A stretch of 64,000 nt of DNA from positions 1 through 64,000 of the forward strand of contig NZ_JAPYPS010000009.1 in assembly GCF_029937575.1 (NCBI RefSeq), read 5' to 3'. How positions within the stretch are numbered: position 1 is the first letter of the stretch; every line of letters begins with the position of its first letter. The notes below the pieces were generated by a model, which saw only the letters and a program-made list of their open reading frames with translations, searched no databases and was not told the DNA's origin. This DNA comes from Nocardioides sp. GTDB lineage: Bacteria; Actinomycetota; Actinomycetes; Propionibacteriales; Nocardioidaceae. The position numbers and the translations under genes are program-made. Below are positions 54,094 through 62,800 of this stretch, piece by piece.

Positions 54094-55634
54094 GCGGGCG
54101 CTCCTTCGTGGATGGTCCGACCGCTCGAGACGAGCCTGCGCAGGACTGGCAGCGGAGCTCCCGGTGACACGTCGGGCATGGCGCCGGCACGCAGCCCGGC
54201 GGGGGTGTCCCAGACAGCCAGGTGAGCGGGCGCCCCGACGGTGAGGTCACCCGCGTGCAGGTTGGCGGCATCCCAACCGCCGACGGTGTGCGCGGCGAAG
54301 GCGACTGCAGGCACGAGCGCGTGCTCCGGGTTGTGCGGGTGCACCGCCGCGCGGATCGCGGCCCACGGCCCCAAGGGCGTGACGGGCGAGTCGGAGCCGA
54401 AGGCGAGGCGCCGCATCTGCGCGAAGGGACTCGTCCGGCGCCAGCGCTCGCCGAGCCGGGCGGCGTACATGTCGGTGGGACCGCCCCACAGTGCGTCGAA
54501 CATCGGCTGGACGCTGCACACGATGCCGAGCCGGTCGATGACCTCGAGGACCCGAGGTGAGGGAAGCTCGACGTGCTCGAGCCGGTGGCCGGCGTCGACA
54601 GCCCCTCCCAGCACGGCCTCGGCCAGCTCGAAGCCGGTCGCGACCTCCTCCAGGGCGCCGTCGCCGATGACGTGGAAGCCGGCCTGCAGCCCGGCGTGGG
54701 TGCACGCGATCACGTGGTCACGGACCTGCTCGGCGGTGACGTAGCCGTGGCCGCAGGAGCCGGGCGCGTCGGAGTACGGCTGCTCCAGGGCCGCCGTACG
54801 GGAGCCGAACGCGCCGTCGGCGACCAGGTCCCCGGCCAGGCCAGCGACGCCGAGACGACGCGCGGTCTCGATCGCCATCAGCTCGCCCCAGTAGACGACG
54901 GCGTGCAGACCGGTCTCGACGGCGGCCTGGCGCACGAGGTCGATCTCGGACTCGGGGCCGATGTGGGGCGCGGCGTTCTCGTGGAAGCTGACGATCCCCT
55001 GGGCCGCCATCGCGTGGCAGGCGGCGCGGGCCGCACCGAGGCGTTCGGTGTCGCCGATCAGCGCCTCCAGGGTGTTGCGCACGGCGTGGTGGGCGTCGCG
55101 CTCGACCCGCCCGTCATCGCTCCACCCGGCCAGCCCCTCGAGCCCCGGGACCAGGGACGCCAGTGCCGGCGAGATGACCGAGGAGTGCCCGTCGACCCGC
55201 GTCACGTAGGTGCGCCGTCCGGGTGCGGCGCGCTCCAGCTCTGCGCTGGTGGGCGGGCGCGACTCCGGCCAGGAGGTCTCGTCCCACCCCTGACCCACCA
55301 GCACCGCGTCGTCGGGATGCGACACGGCGAAGTCGGCGACCGCGTCGAGGCAGGCCACCAGGCCCGCGATGCCGGTCAGGTCGAGTCCGGTGAGGGCGAA
55401 GCCGCTGCGCACGGTGTGCACGTGGCTGTCCACGAAGGCCGGTGCCACCCAGCCACCCTCGAGGTCGACGACCTCGGGGGCGTCCCGGCCGACGCCCACC
55501 CAGCCGGTCGCCTGGTCCTCGGTGCCGATGAAGGCGATCCGGTCGCCCTCGATGCCCACGGCGGTGGCCGCTGCGCCGCCGAGGTCGACGGCCACCTGGC
55601 CGCCCCGCAGGACGGTGCGCGTGCGGTCAGTCAT
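54090..55634 (-). CDS. Amidohydrolase (YtcJ/Amidohydro_3 type) inside the lysine cluster
   Basis: A 514-residue amidohydrolase. HxH metal site APAFVDSHVHTVRSGF, the SFHENAAPHIG and GFHVIGDGALEEV His regions, HRLEHVELPSP and FGSDSPVTPLGPW are typical of Amidohydro_3 enzymes (YtcJ-like). It is not part of the classical lysine pathway, yet its ATG (55634) overlaps kdd by 8 bp and its stop overlaps kamD. It could hydrolyse a lysine derivative, for example an N-acyl form or lactam, to feed the pathway (inference). Confidence 0.85.
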   Translation of the reverse strand: MTDRTRTVLRGGQVAVDLGGAAATAVGIEGDRIAFIGTEDQATGWVGVGRDAPEVVDLEGGWVAPAFVDSHVHTVRSGFALTGLDLTGIAGLVACLDAVADFAVSHPDDAVLVGQGWDETSWPESRPPTSAELERAAPGRRTYVTRVDGHSSVISPALASLVPGLEGLAGWSDDGRVERDAHHAVRNTLEALIGDTERLGAARAACHAMAAQGIVSFHENAAPHIGPESEIDLVRQAAVETGLHAVVYWGELMAIETARRLGVAGLAGDLVADGAFGSRTAALEQPYSDAPGSCGHGYVTAEQVRDHVIACTHAGLQAGFHVIGDGALEEVATGFELAEAVLGGAVDAGHRLEHVELPSPRVLEVIDRLGIVCSVQPMFDALWGGPTDMYAARLGERWRRTSPFAQMRRLAFGSDSPVTPLGPWAAIRAAVHPHNPEHALVPAVAFAAHTVGGWDAANLHAGDLTVGAPAHLAVWDTPAGLRAGAMPDVSPGAPLPVLRRLVSSGRTIHEGAPA

Positions 55635-56700
55635 GCAGCCTCCTCTCGAAGAGTTCGCGGACACCGGCCTCGCTGCGCAGCAGCTCGAGGGCGTAGGCGG
55701 CGTGGCCAGGGACGTAGCCGTTGCCGATCAGCATCCGGACGTCGGCGGCCAGGCCCTCAGCGCCGAGGGCCGCGGCGGAGAACGAGGTGGCCATCGAGAA
55801 GAAGATCACCGTGCCCCGCTCGGCGGTCGCCAGGACGGCGCCACCTTCGCAGCCGGGGACGTCGACGCACACCACGGTGACGTCGGCGGGCCCACCGACA
55901 CTGGTGACCGCCTGGCGCAGGGCGATCGGGTCACGTGCGTCCGAGACGCTCACGTGGTCGGCCAGGCCGGCTCCGCGCAGGACCTCGGCCTCCGCCCCGT
56001 GCGGCACGACGCCGATGGTGGAGGCCGCTCCGGCGCGCCGAGCGGCGGCGAGGCTGAGCGAGCCCGACTTCCCGGCTCCCCCGATGACCGCGACCACCGG
56101 GGCGCGCCCCCGCTCGACGTACTCCTCGACGACGCGGGCTGTCAGCGCCGGGGCGCCGCAGACGTCCATCACCGACAGGCTCAGGGCCACGGGCAGGTCC
56201 TCGGGGAGTCGCGCGGCGATGGATCGCCCGAACAGCACGGCATGACCCGCGCAGGGCACCTGCTCGGTGAGGCCGTCCCAGGAGGACAGCGCGTCGTCGA
56301 TCACCAGCGGCGTCAGCGTGAGCGAGACGAGGGTGGCCACCCGGTCCCCCACGACCAGGCCCAGGGGCGACTCGGGCCCGACCTCCTCGACGGTGCCGAC
56401 GAGCATCCCACCGGAGCCGGTCACCGGATTCTGCATCTTGCCGCGGGCCGACACGATGGCCAGGACCTCGGCGCGCACGGCGTCGCCGTCAGGTCGCCCG
56501 GCGACGGTGTGCTTCTCCGCGAGCTGGCGGAAGGAGGCGGCATCGAGGTTGAGCCGCTCCACGCGTACCCGCACCTCGTCGGGCCACAGTGCGCCGCCCG
56601 GATCCAGCCGCTCGGCCGCCTGGGGCAGCACTGGTGGACGGTCGAGGACGCGGTGCAGCCCCGTGGGATCGGCCGAGACGGTGGTGGTCGAGACGCTCAT
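55627..56700 (-). CDS. kdd: L-erythro-3,5-diaminohexanoate dehydrogenase
   Basis: A 357-residue NAD(P)-dependent dehydrogenase that oxidises and deaminates 3,5-diaminohexanoate to 3-keto-5-aminohexanoate. Family features are RLNLDAASFRQLAE, SARGKMQNPVTGSGGMLVGTV, the Rossmann VAVIGGAGKSGSLSLAAARRAG and VCVDVPGCEGGAVLATAERGTVIFFSMATSFSAAALGAEG. ATG with AGGA 11 nt upstream. First gene of the leftward operon kdd, amidohydrolase, kamD, kamE, kal. Confidence 0.92.
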   Translation of the reverse strand: MSVSTTTVSADPTGLHRVLDRPPVLPQAAERLDPGGALWPDEVRVRVERLNLDAASFRQLAEKHTVAGRPDGDAVRAEVLAIVSARGKMQNPVTGSGGMLVGTVEEVGPESPLGLVVGDRVATLVSLTLTPLVIDDALSSWDGLTEQVPCAGHAVLFGRSIAARLPEDLPVALSLSVMDVCGAPALTARVVEEYVERGRAPVVAVIGGAGKSGSLSLAAARRAGAASTIGVVPHGAEAEVLRGAGLADHVSVSDARDPIALRQAVTSVGGPADVTVVCVDVPGCEGGAVLATAERGTVIFFSMATSFSAAALGAEGLAADVRMLIGNGYVPGHAAYALELLRSEAGVRELFERRLHD

Positions 56701-56733
56701 GAAGACAAGTCCTTTCTCGTCAACGACCGCGCA

Positions 56734-56757
56734 CAGGAAATCCTGTTGCGTGGCAAC
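56734..56757. promoter_or_regulatory. Paired inverted repeats between kdd and kamA
   Basis: CAGGA-AA-TCCTG (56734-56745) directly abuts GTTGC-GTG-GCAAC (56745-56757). A third repeat TGTGG-T-CCACA is at 56796-56806, after the kamA -10. The second type resembles Lrp/AsnC-style sites, and an Lrp/AsnC gene lies at the far end of kamA (inference). Confidence 0.45.
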
Positions 56758-56780
56758 GTGTTGACGTGAGTATCTGCACG

Positions 56781-56786
56781 TAGTCT
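56781..56786 (+). promoter_or_regulatory. Candidate kamA -10 box
   Basis: TAGTCT about 48 bp before ATG 56834; TTGACG at 56761 is 14 bp upstream, a short spacer. An alternative -10 TAGTGA at 56786 gives 19 bp. Confidence 0.35.
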
Positions 56787-56833
56787 AGTGATGGATGTGG
56801 TCCACACCACCCTCGACACCCCCGGGAGCGCAG

Positions 56834-58297
56834 ATGAGCATCGAGTCCTCCATCGGCCTTGAGTCCGACCAGCCCTACCCCTATCGCCGGGTCGAGCTCG
56901 CCGAGCCCGACTGGACGCGGTTCCCCGGCTGGTCCGACGTCACCGCGGACGAGTGGGCCTCGGTGCAGTGGCAGCGCGCGCACTGCGTCAAGAACGTCCG
57001 CCAGCTGCGCGAGCTGATGGGTGACCTCGTCGAGGACCGGTTCTACGTCGACCTCGAGCGCGACCAGGCCGAGCGCGCCACCATGTCGATGCTCGTCCCC
57101 CCGCAGATGGTGAACACGATGCTTCCCCACGCCACACCCCGTGGAGCGGGCTCGTTCACCGAGGAGCTGTACGCCGACCCGGTGCGGCACTACATGATCC
57201 CCGTCCTCTCCGACCGGCGGACCGACTGGTCCTCCCACCCGCACGCCACCCGCGACTCCCTCCACGAGCACGACATGTGGGTGGCCGAGGGCCTCACGCA
57301 CCGCTACCCCACGAAGGTGCTCGCCGAGCTGTTGCCGACCTGCCCGCAGTACTGCGGGCACTGCACGCGGATGGACCTGGTCGGCAACTCGACCCCGACC
57401 GTCGACAAGCTGAAGTTCACCGCCAAGCCCACCGACCGGATCGACGCGATGCTCGACTACCTGCGTCGTACGCCGTCGGTGCGCGACGTGGTCGTCTCGG
57501 GCGGGGACGTGGCGAACATGCCGTGGCAGAGGCTCGAGGACTTCCTCACGCGACTCCTCGAGGTCGAGAACGTGCGCGACATCCGGCTGGCGACCAAGGC
57601 GCTCGTCGGACTCCCGCAGCACTGGCTCCAGCCCGAGGTGCGCACGGGGATGGAGCGCGTGGCCGGCATCGCGCGCTCGCGCGGGGTCTCACTCGCCATC
57701 CACACCCACGCCAACCACGCCAACTCGATCACGCCACTGGTCGCTGAGGCCTCGCGAGCCATGCTGGAGGCCGGGGTGCGCGACGTACGCAACCAGGGGG
57801 TGCTGCTCAACGGGGTCAACGCCGACCCGCACGCGCTGCTCGACCTGTGCTTCCGCCTCCTCGACGGGGCCCAGGTGATGCCCTACTACTTCTACATGTG
57901 CGACATGATCCCGTTCTCGGAGCACTGGAGGGTCTCGGTCGGTGACGCCCAGCGACTCCAGCACCACATCATGGGGTACCTGCCCGGGTTCGCGACCCCG
58001 CGCATCGTGTGCGACGTGCCGTTCGTCGGGAAGCGGTGGGTGCACCAACTCGCCTCCTACGACCGTGAGCGCGGCATCTCGCACTGGACGAAGAACTACC
58101 GCACCTCGATCGAGCACACACCCGACGTCGCCGGCGAGGCTCTGGAGCGGACCTACGAGTACTACGACCCGATCCACACCCTGCCCGCCGAGGGGCAGGC
58201 GTGGTGGATGGCGCACGCCGACCTCGATTCGTCGGCGCTCAAGGCGACCGAGGTGGCCGAGGCCTCACGACGGGTGGCGGCACTGCAGGCGTACTGA
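56834..58297 (+). CDS. kamA: Lysine 2,3-aminomutase (radical SAM)
   Basis: A 487-residue radical-SAM/PLP enzyme that converts L-lysine to L-beta-lysine, the first pathway step. The Fe-S motif CxxxCxxC is PTCPQYCGHCTRMD, followed by DVVVSGGDVANMPW, IHTHANHANSITP and QGVLLNGVNADPHALLDL. ATG 56834 has GGGAG about 6 nt upstream; the extra N-terminal codons of the longer frame lie at or before the likely transcript start. It is somewhat longer than clostridial KamA, with N-terminal and C-terminal extensions. It is divergent from kdd. Confidence 0.94.
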   Translation: MSIESSIGLESDQPYPYRRVELAEPDWTRFPGWSDVTADEWASVQWQRAHCVKNVRQLRELMGDLVEDRFYVDLERDQAERATMSMLVPPQMVNTMLPHATPRGAGSFTEELYADPVRHYMIPVLSDRRTDWSSHPHATRDSLHEHDMWVAEGLTHRYPTKVLAELLPTCPQYCGHCTRMDLVGNSTPTVDKLKFTAKPTDRIDAMLDYLRRTPSVRDVVVSGGDVANMPWQRLEDFLTRLLEVENVRDIRLATKALVGLPQHWLQPEVRTGMERVAGIARSRGVSLAIHTHANHANSITPLVAEASRAMLEAGVRDVRNQGVLLNGVNADPHALLDLCFRLLDGAQVMPYYFYMCDMIPFSEHWRVSVGDAQRLQHHIMGYLPGFATPRIVCDVPFVGKRWVHQLASYDRERGISHWTKNYRTSIEHTPDVAGEALERTYEYYDPIHTLPAEGQAWWMAHADLDSSALKATEVAEASRRVAALQAY

Positions 58298-58306
58298 GCA
58301 GCGCGG

Positions 58307-58765
58307 TCAGACGCCGGTGACGGGCCGGTTCTCGTAGTACGTCGAGAGCACGATGACGGTGCGCGTCGCCACGTTGGCGGCGGCGCGCACCCGGGCCAGC
58401 AGGTCCTCGAGGTCGGAAGGCTTGGAGACCCGCACCTTGAGGATGTAGCTCTCCTCGCCGGCCACCGACCAGCACGACTCGATCTCGGGGACGCTGCTGA
58501 GCCGCTCCGGGGAGTCGTCGGGCTGGGAGGGGTCGATCGGGCGGATCGAGATGAAGGCCGTGAGAGGCAACCCGATCTCGTCGTGGTTGATGGTCGCGCC
58601 GTAGCCCAGGATGAGCTTGCGCTGCTCCAGTCGCTTCACGCGCTGGTGAACGGCCGAGGTGGACAGGCCGGTCGCCTTGCCGAGGTCGGTGAACGACATC
58701 CGGCCGTCCACGGCGAGGAGCTCGAGGATGCGTCGGTCCGTGGGTTCGAGCGGTGTGGGGGTCAC
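58307..58765 (-). CDS. Lrp/AsnC family regulator
   Basis: A 152-residue feast-famine regulator. HTH: DRRILELLAVDGRMSFTDLGKATGLSTSAVHQRVKRLEQRKLI; RAM ligand-binding domain from about residue 70 (AFISIRPIDP, VPEIESCWSVAGEESYILKVRVSKPSDLEDLLARV). It is convergent with kamA, 9 bp apart. Probably senses lysine or a pathway intermediate and acts on the kdd/kamA region (inference). Leaderless start: TAGGGT (58772-58777) 6 nt before GTG 58765. Confidence 0.92.
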   Translation of the reverse strand: MTPTPLEPTDRRILELLAVDGRMSFTDLGKATGLSTSAVHQRVKRLEQRKLILGYGATINHDEIGLPLTAFISIRPIDPSQPDDSPERLSSVPEIESCWSVAGEESYILKVRVSKPSDLEDLLARVRAAANVATRTVIVLSTYYENRPVTGV

Positions 58766-58771
58766 CGGATC

Positions 58772-58777
58772 ACCCTA
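58772..58777 (-). promoter_or_regulatory. Leaderless-type -10 of the Lrp gene
   Basis: TAGGGT on the minus strand, 6 nt before GTG 58765. Confidence 0.6.
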
Positions 58778-58850
58778 CGGCTGTCGGCGACTTGGGCAGG
58801 AGGATGTGTCGCCCCCTGGTCGCCTCGCCGCAACGTGGCAGGATGCGGCC

Positions 58851-59777
58851 GTGAGTGAACCCGGACGTCTGATGCTCCTCGACACCGCCTCGATGTACTT
58901 CCGCGCCTTCTTCGGGGTGCCCGAGTACTCCGCTCCCGACGGCACCAACGTCAACGCCGTACGAGGACTGCTCGGCTATGTCGCGCGCCTGACCGAGGAG
59001 TACCAGCCCACGGACCTGGTCTGCTGCTGGGACAACGACTGGCGCCCGCAGTGGCGCGTCGACCTGATCCCGTCCTACAAGGCACACCGCGTCGTCGAGG
59101 AGGTGGCCGCGGCTCCCGACGTCGAGGAGGTGCCCGACCCGCTCGAGGCTCAGCTCCCGATCATCCTGGAGACCTTGTCCGCCTTCGGGATCCGGGTGAT
59201 CGGCGCCGACGGCTACGAGGCCGACGACGTGATCGGCACCTTGGCGACCGGGGCCGGTCAGCCCGTCGACGTCGTCACCGGAGACCGGGACCTCTTCCAG
59301 CTGGTGGATGACGAGAGCGACGTACGGGTCCTCTACATCGGCAAGGGCGTGGGGCGTCACGAGCGGGTCACCGAGGACTGGATCAGTGACAAGTACGGCG
59401 TCACCGCAGCACAGTACGCCGACTTCGCCGCCATGCGGGGCGATGCCTCGGACGGGCTCCCGGGTGTGGCCGGGGTGGGCGAGAAGACGGCGGCCACGCT
59501 GCTGCAACGCTTCGGTGACCTCGATGCGATCATCACCGCCGCCCAGGACCCCGACTCCGAGATGGGCCCCGGCCCGCGCGGCAAGATCAAGGCGTCGCTC
59601 GACTACCTGTCCGTGGCGCCCGCGGTCTGCGCCGTGGCCCGCGACATCGCCCTGGACCGCTCCCACCTGACCCTGCCCCGCGTGCCGGCCGACCCCGACC
59701 GGGTGCTGGCCCTGGCCGAGCGGTGGGGCCTGGAGTCGCCCAGCGAACGGCTCGTCTCGGTGCTGTCGAGTCGCTGA
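58851..59777 (+). CDS. 5'-3' exonuclease (FEN/Pol I exonuclease-like)
   Basis: A 308-residue flap-type nuclease like Rv2090. LMLLDTASMYFRAFFGVPE holds the first acidic site, DNDWRPQWRVDLIPSYKAHR follows, GYEADDVIGTLAT and VTGDRDLFQLVDD carry metal-binding Asp residues, and GDASDGLPGVAGVGEKTAATLLQRFG is the helix-hairpin-helix. Used in primer removal and repair alongside Pol I. GTG 58851 was chosen because upstream codons lie under the divergent Lrp gene; a CAGGAT box is 6 nt before it. Confidence 0.92.
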   Translation: MSEPGRLMLLDTASMYFRAFFGVPEYSAPDGTNVNAVRGLLGYVARLTEEYQPTDLVCCWDNDWRPQWRVDLIPSYKAHRVVEEVAAAPDVEEVPDPLEAQLPIILETLSAFGIRVIGADGYEADDVIGTLATGAGQPVDVVTGDRDLFQLVDDESDVRVLYIGKGVGRHERVTEDWISDKYGVTAAQYADFAAMRGDASDGLPGVAGVGEKTAATLLQRFGDLDAIITAAQDPDSEMGPGPRGKIKASLDYLSVAPAVCAVARDIALDRSHLTLPRVPADPDRVLALAERWGLESPSERLVSVLSSR

Positions 59778-59803
59778 CGAGTCCTCGTGGGCTCCCCCGG
59801 GGT

Positions 59804-59866
59804 CGCCGTTTGGTCCCAAACGACGACTTTTCGGCCTCCGGGGTTGTCGTTTGGGACCAAACGGCG
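59804..59866. repeat. Inverted repeat with 21-bp arms, each arm itself palindromic
   Basis: Arms 59804-59824 and 59846-59866 match perfectly with a 21-nt loop. Each contains a 16-bp near-palindrome: CGTTTGG-TC-CCAAACG and CGTTTGG-GA-CCAAACG. It lies between the convergent exonuclease and helY genes, so bidirectional termination is the simple role, though the double symmetry exceeds that. Confidence 0.8.
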
Positions 59867-59888
59867 CCACCTCCGGCGGCAGGGGCCC

Positions 59889-62756
59889 CTACTCGGCCAG
59901 CCCCGAGTACGCCACCACACCACGCCGCATCGCGCGCACCGCGTCGCGAGCAGTAGCCCGCAACGGGGTGTCGCCCGCCGCGTCTGCCACCTGACCGGCG
60001 AGGTCAAGCAACTGCTTCATCCGGCGCACGAAGTCGCCCGCGGACATGTCCGACTCACCGATGAGGTCGTCGAGGTCGTCACCCTCGGCCCAGCGGTAGG
60101 CGATCCACGACATGCCCACGTCGGGCGGGCGCAGGAAGTCCAGCCGATGCTCACGCTCGAGGGTGTCCAGGTCGGCCCACAGCCGCTGCGTCTGGTCCAG
60201 AGCCTGCTTGACGCCGCCCCCGGGCACCCGCGGAGCTCGGACGTCGTCCGCGCGCCGCGCCTCGTAGACCAGCGAGGACAGCGCGGCCGCCAGTCCCGCG
60301 GGCGAGAGGTCGTCCCACAGGCCGTGCCGCAACGCCTCCGCAGCGAGCAGGTCCACGTCCGAGTACAGCCGCATCAGCCGGCGGCCGCGCTCGGTGACGT
60401 CGTCGCCGTCGAGGTACTCCAGGCTCGTCAGGACGTCGCAGACCCGGTCGAACTGACGCGCCACCGTGTTGGTGCGCTGCTCGATGCGTCGGCGCAGGGT
60501 CTGGGCGTCACGGTCGAGCTTGAAGTAGCGCTCGGCCCACCGGGCGTGATCCTCGCGGTCCGAGCACCCGTGGCACGGGTGGGAGCGCTGCTGCTCGCGC
60601 AGCGTGGCGATCTCGACGGCGGCTTCGTCCGACAGCCCCACACCGCTCCCGCCGGCACCCGCGCGTGTCGGGGGCGGGGTGAGGTTGTGCGTGCGCTCGC
60701 GAAGCGCGGAGGCCAGGTCGCGACGCATCTGCGGGTTGCGTCCGTTGAAGCTCTTCGGGATCTTCAGCCGCGTCACGGCCTCCACCGGTGTCGGGAAGTC
60801 CATCATCGCCAGCCGTCTCGCCTGCCGCTCGGCGGTCACGACGTAGGGACGCGGGCCGCCCTCGTCGTCCGGCGACCACCCTGGGTCGACCACCACGGCG
60901 TACCCGGAGAACTTCCCCGCCGGCACCATGATCACGTCGCCCGGCTTGAGGGCGCGCAGCGAGGCCGCAGCCTCGTCGCGACGGTCGGTACGGCGAGCAC
61001 GCGACGCCGACTTCTCCACCTCGCCGACGCGACGGCGGATGCCGGCGTACTCCATGAAGTCGCCCAGATGACAGGTCGCGGCCTCGGCGTACCCCGCGAG
61101 AGCGTCGTCGCTCTTGGTGAGCTGACGAGCCAGCCCGACGACCGCCTTGTCGGCCTGGAACTGGGCGAAGGACTGCTCGAGCAGCTCGCGCGAGCGCGCG
61201 CGCCCGAACTGGTGCACCAGGTTCACCGCCATGTTGTACGACGGCCGGAAGGAGGACCTCAACGGGTAGGTGCGGGTCGAGGCGAGGCCGGCGAGCTCGC
61301 GGGGATTCATGCCCGGCTGCCAGAGCACCACGCCGTGGCCCTCGATGTCGAGGCCGCGCCGTCCGGCGCGCCCGGTCAGCTGGGTGTACTCCCCCGGGGT
61401 GATGTCGGCGTGGGTCTCGCCGTTCCACTTCGACAGCTTCTCGATGACCACGGTCCGGGCCGGCATGTTGATCCCCAGCGCCAGGGTCTCGGTGGCGAAG
61501 ACGACCTTGCACAGCCCCCGCAGGTACAGCTCCTCGACGACCTGCTTGAACGCCGGGAGCATGCCGGCGTGGTGGGCAGCCAGGCCGCGGGAGAGCCCGT
61601 CGAGGAACGAGTGGTAGCCCAGGACGTGCAGGTCCTCGGCGGGCAGGTCGCGGCAGGCCGACTCCACGAACCCGTGGATCTCGTCGCGCTCCGCGGCGCT
61701 GGTCAGCCGGATGCCGGCGTTGAGGCACTGGGTGACCGCCGCGTCGCACGCGGCGCGGCTGAAGATGAACACGATCGCGGGCAGGAGCTTCTCGTGGTCG
61801 AGACGCTCGATGACCTCGGCGCGACCCGGGATCCAGACGCGGCGTCCGTTGCCGACCTGCTGTCCGCGCTGTGCCCCCTGGTGGCCACCCCGCTGGTTGC
61901 CCCGCTGGTTGCCCCGCTGGCCCCGCTGCCCCTTGGGCGAGCGCCGGTCCTTGATCCGCGTGGCGGCCCAGTCGTCTCGGGCGATCTTGAGGAGCTCGTC
62001 GTTGACCGGTGCGCCCTCCTTCACGAAGCCGGCCGCGGCGTCCACGTCCGAGGACGCGAAGAGGTCCAGCAGGCGACGACCGACCATCACGTGCTGGTAG
62101 AGCGGGACGGGGCGTCGTTCCTCGACGAGCGTGGTGGTCTCACCGCGAACCGTGGCCAGCCACTCACCGAACTCCTCGGCGTTCGAGACGGTCGCAGACA
62201 GCGACACCAGGGTCACCGACTCGGGCAGGTGGATGATGACTTCCTCCCACACGGCGCCACGGGCACGATCGGCGAGGTAGTGGACCTCGTCCATCACCAC
62301 GAACCCGAGGCCGAGCAGCGTGCGGGAGCCCGCGTAGAGCATGTTGCGCAGCACCTCGGTCGTCATCACGACGATCGGCGCCTCGCCGTTGACCGAGTTG
62401 TCTCCCGTCAGCAGCCCGACCTGGTCGGCGCCGTAGCGGGCCACCAGGTCGGCGTACTTCTGGTTGGACAGTGCCTTGATGGGCGTGGTGTAGAACGCCT
62501 TGCGGCCGGTCTCGAGGGCGAGGTGGATGGCGAACTCGCCCACGATCGTCTTGCCGGAGCCGGTGGGCGCCGCCACCAGGACCCCGCGACCCTCCTCGAT
62601 CTCCTTGCAGGCGCGCACCTGGAAGTCGTCGAGGGCGAAGTCGTAGAGGTCGGCGAAACCGGCGAACGCCGGATGTGCCTGCCGCGCACGCGAGGCGGCG
62701 TACCGCTCGGCCGGACTGGGCTCCCGATCAGGGAAGAGATCACTGCGGCCGGACAT
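59889..62756 (-). CDS. helY: DEAD/DEAH helicase, HelY-like
   Basis: A 955-residue superfamily 2 helicase of the Ski2/Mtr4-like type found in actinobacteria as HelY (Rv2092c). Walker A APTGSGKTIVGEF, DEVH in VVMDEVHYLADR, SATVSNAEEF, ALGINMPARTVVIEKL and QLTGRAGRRGLD are all present; the DSHCT-like C-terminal domain follows. Residues about 271-298 form a Gly/Arg/Gln-rich insert (QRGNQRGNQRGGHQG) encoded by imperfect short repeats. A TAGGCT box is 6 nt before the ATG. Likely an RNA helicase in RNA processing. Confidence 0.93.
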   Translation of the reverse strand: MSGRSDLFPDREPSPAERYAASRARQAHPAFAGFADLYDFALDDFQVRACKEIEEGRGVLVAAPTGSGKTIVGEFAIHLALETGRKAFYTTPIKALSNQKYADLVARYGADQVGLLTGDNSVNGEAPIVVMTTEVLRNMLYAGSRTLLGLGFVVMDEVHYLADRARGAVWEEVIIHLPESVTLVSLSATVSNAEEFGEWLATVRGETTTLVEERRPVPLYQHVMVGRRLLDLFASSDVDAAAGFVKEGAPVNDELLKIARDDWAATRIKDRRSPKGQRGQRGNQRGNQRGGHQGAQRGQQVGNGRRVWIPGRAEVIERLDHEKLLPAIVFIFSRAACDAAVTQCLNAGIRLTSAAERDEIHGFVESACRDLPAEDLHVLGYHSFLDGLSRGLAAHHAGMLPAFKQVVEELYLRGLCKVVFATETLALGINMPARTVVIEKLSKWNGETHADITPGEYTQLTGRAGRRGLDIEGHGVVLWQPGMNPRELAGLASTRTYPLRSSFRPSYNMAVNLVHQFGRARSRELLEQSFAQFQADKAVVGLARQLTKSDDALAGYAEAATCHLGDFMEYAGIRRRVGEVEKSASRARRTDRRDEAAASLRALKPGDVIMVPAGKFSGYAVVVDPGWSPDDEGGPRPYVVTAERQARRLAMMDFPTPVEAVTRLKIPKSFNGRNPQMRRDLASALRERTHNLTPPPTRAGAGGSGVGLSDEAAVEIATLREQQRSHPCHGCSDREDHARWAERYFKLDRDAQTLRRRIEQRTNTVARQFDRVCDVLTSLEYLDGDDVTERGRRLMRLYSDVDLLAAEALRHGLWDDLSPAGLAAALSSLVYEARRADDVRAPRVPGGGVKQALDQTQRLWADLDTLEREHRLDFLRPPDVGMSWIAYRWAEGDDLDDLIGESDMSAGDFVRRMKQLLDLAGQVADAAGDTPLRATARDAVRAMRRGVVAYSGLAE
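61862..61945. repeat. Imperfect 12-bp tandem repeats inside helY
   Basis: Variants of CCCGCTGGTTGC repeat in a row, encoding an Arg-Gly-Asn-Gln tract between the helicase lobes. Confidence 0.7.
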
Positions 62757-62762
62757 GCTGCG

Positions 62763-62768
62763 AGCCTA
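62763..62768 (-). promoter_or_regulatory. Leaderless-type -10 of helY
   Basis: TAGGCT on the minus strand, 6 nt before ATG 62756. Confidence 0.6.
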
Positions 62769-62800
62769 GTAGACCGCTCCTCCTCCGTCGGGAGGCCGGC

